Assembly: GCA_051010195.1 (NCBI GenBank)
Contig: JBPCVV010000110.1
Span: forward strand, 1 to 6,269
DNA from: Anderseniella sp051010195
GTDB lineage: Bacteria > Pseudomonadota > Alphaproteobacteria > Rhizobiales > Aestuariivirgaceae
Direction of reading: 5' to 3'
DNA: 6,269 bases
Under the pieces are notes generated by a model, which searched no databases, was not told the DNA's origin, and worked only from the letters and a program-made list of their open reading frames with translations. The translations under genes were made by a program, and so were the position numbers. Every line of letters begins with the position of its first letter. Position 1 is the first letter of the stretch. Below are positions 6,211 through 6,269 of the stretch, piece by piece.

Positions 6211-6269
6211 TATGCTGGGTGACAGGACCGTTTTTCCGTCTGGTTTTCTCCATTAAGACCGAGTTGGGC
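6211..6269 (-). other. Start of the upstream region of the cyclase gene
   Basis: This 59-base stretch before the GTG start shows no recognisable promoter or strong ribosome site on the minus strand. It contains a TAA in the cyclase frame at 6253-6255, which limits how far the cyclase could extend upstream. An ATG at 6253 opens a different frame that yields no family-like protein. Any promoter is likely beyond the window edge. Confidence 0.5.

Overview
This window looks like chromosomal DNA of a Gram-negative proteobacterium, probably an alphaproteobacterium. The pointers are GC-rich codon use across most of the window, two proteins with Sec-type signal peptides, an outer-membrane SphA/MetA-type protein, and a CACHE-HAMP-class III nucleotide cyclase of the kind common in Rhizobiales and relatives. 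No RNA gene, marker gene or name-giving locus is present, so the taxonomy is an inference.

Layout from left to right. Positions 1-778 (minus strand) hold the first 259 codons of an exported SphA/phenol-degradation-MetA family protein whose C-terminus lies beyond the left edge. Positions 779-1331 form a divergent intergenic region. It holds a decayed fragment of an IS5-superfamily transposase (best part 1023-1139, plus strand) and a plausible sigma-70-like promoter (1201-1229) pointing at the next gene. Positions 1332-4405 (plus strand) form a tight two-gene operon: a 599-residue exported, membrane-anchored protein of no family I can name, followed after 2 bp by a 423-residue HupE/UreJ_2 family membrane protein. 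Positions 4402-6210 (minus strand) encode a complete 602-residue receptor-type adenylate cyclase (extracytoplasmic dCACHE-like sensor, HAMP linker, class IIIb-like catalytic domain). It converges on the HupE/UreJ gene and overlaps it by 4 bp at the stop codons.

How the genes may work together. The two operon genes share transcription and probably translation, both send large N-terminal domains across the inner membrane, and so probably act as one envelope complex. The HupE/UreJ partner suggests metal (nickel-like) or other small-solute permeation, but the substrate cannot be read from sequence. The cyclase reads an external signal and makes cAMP; nothing here proves a link to the neighbouring operon beyond position. 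The SphA-like gene is less GC-rich than the operon and is separated from it by IS debris, so it may have a different history.

The best candidate for something undescribed is the 599-residue protein plus HupE/UreJ_2 pair. The other genes belong to recognisable families.
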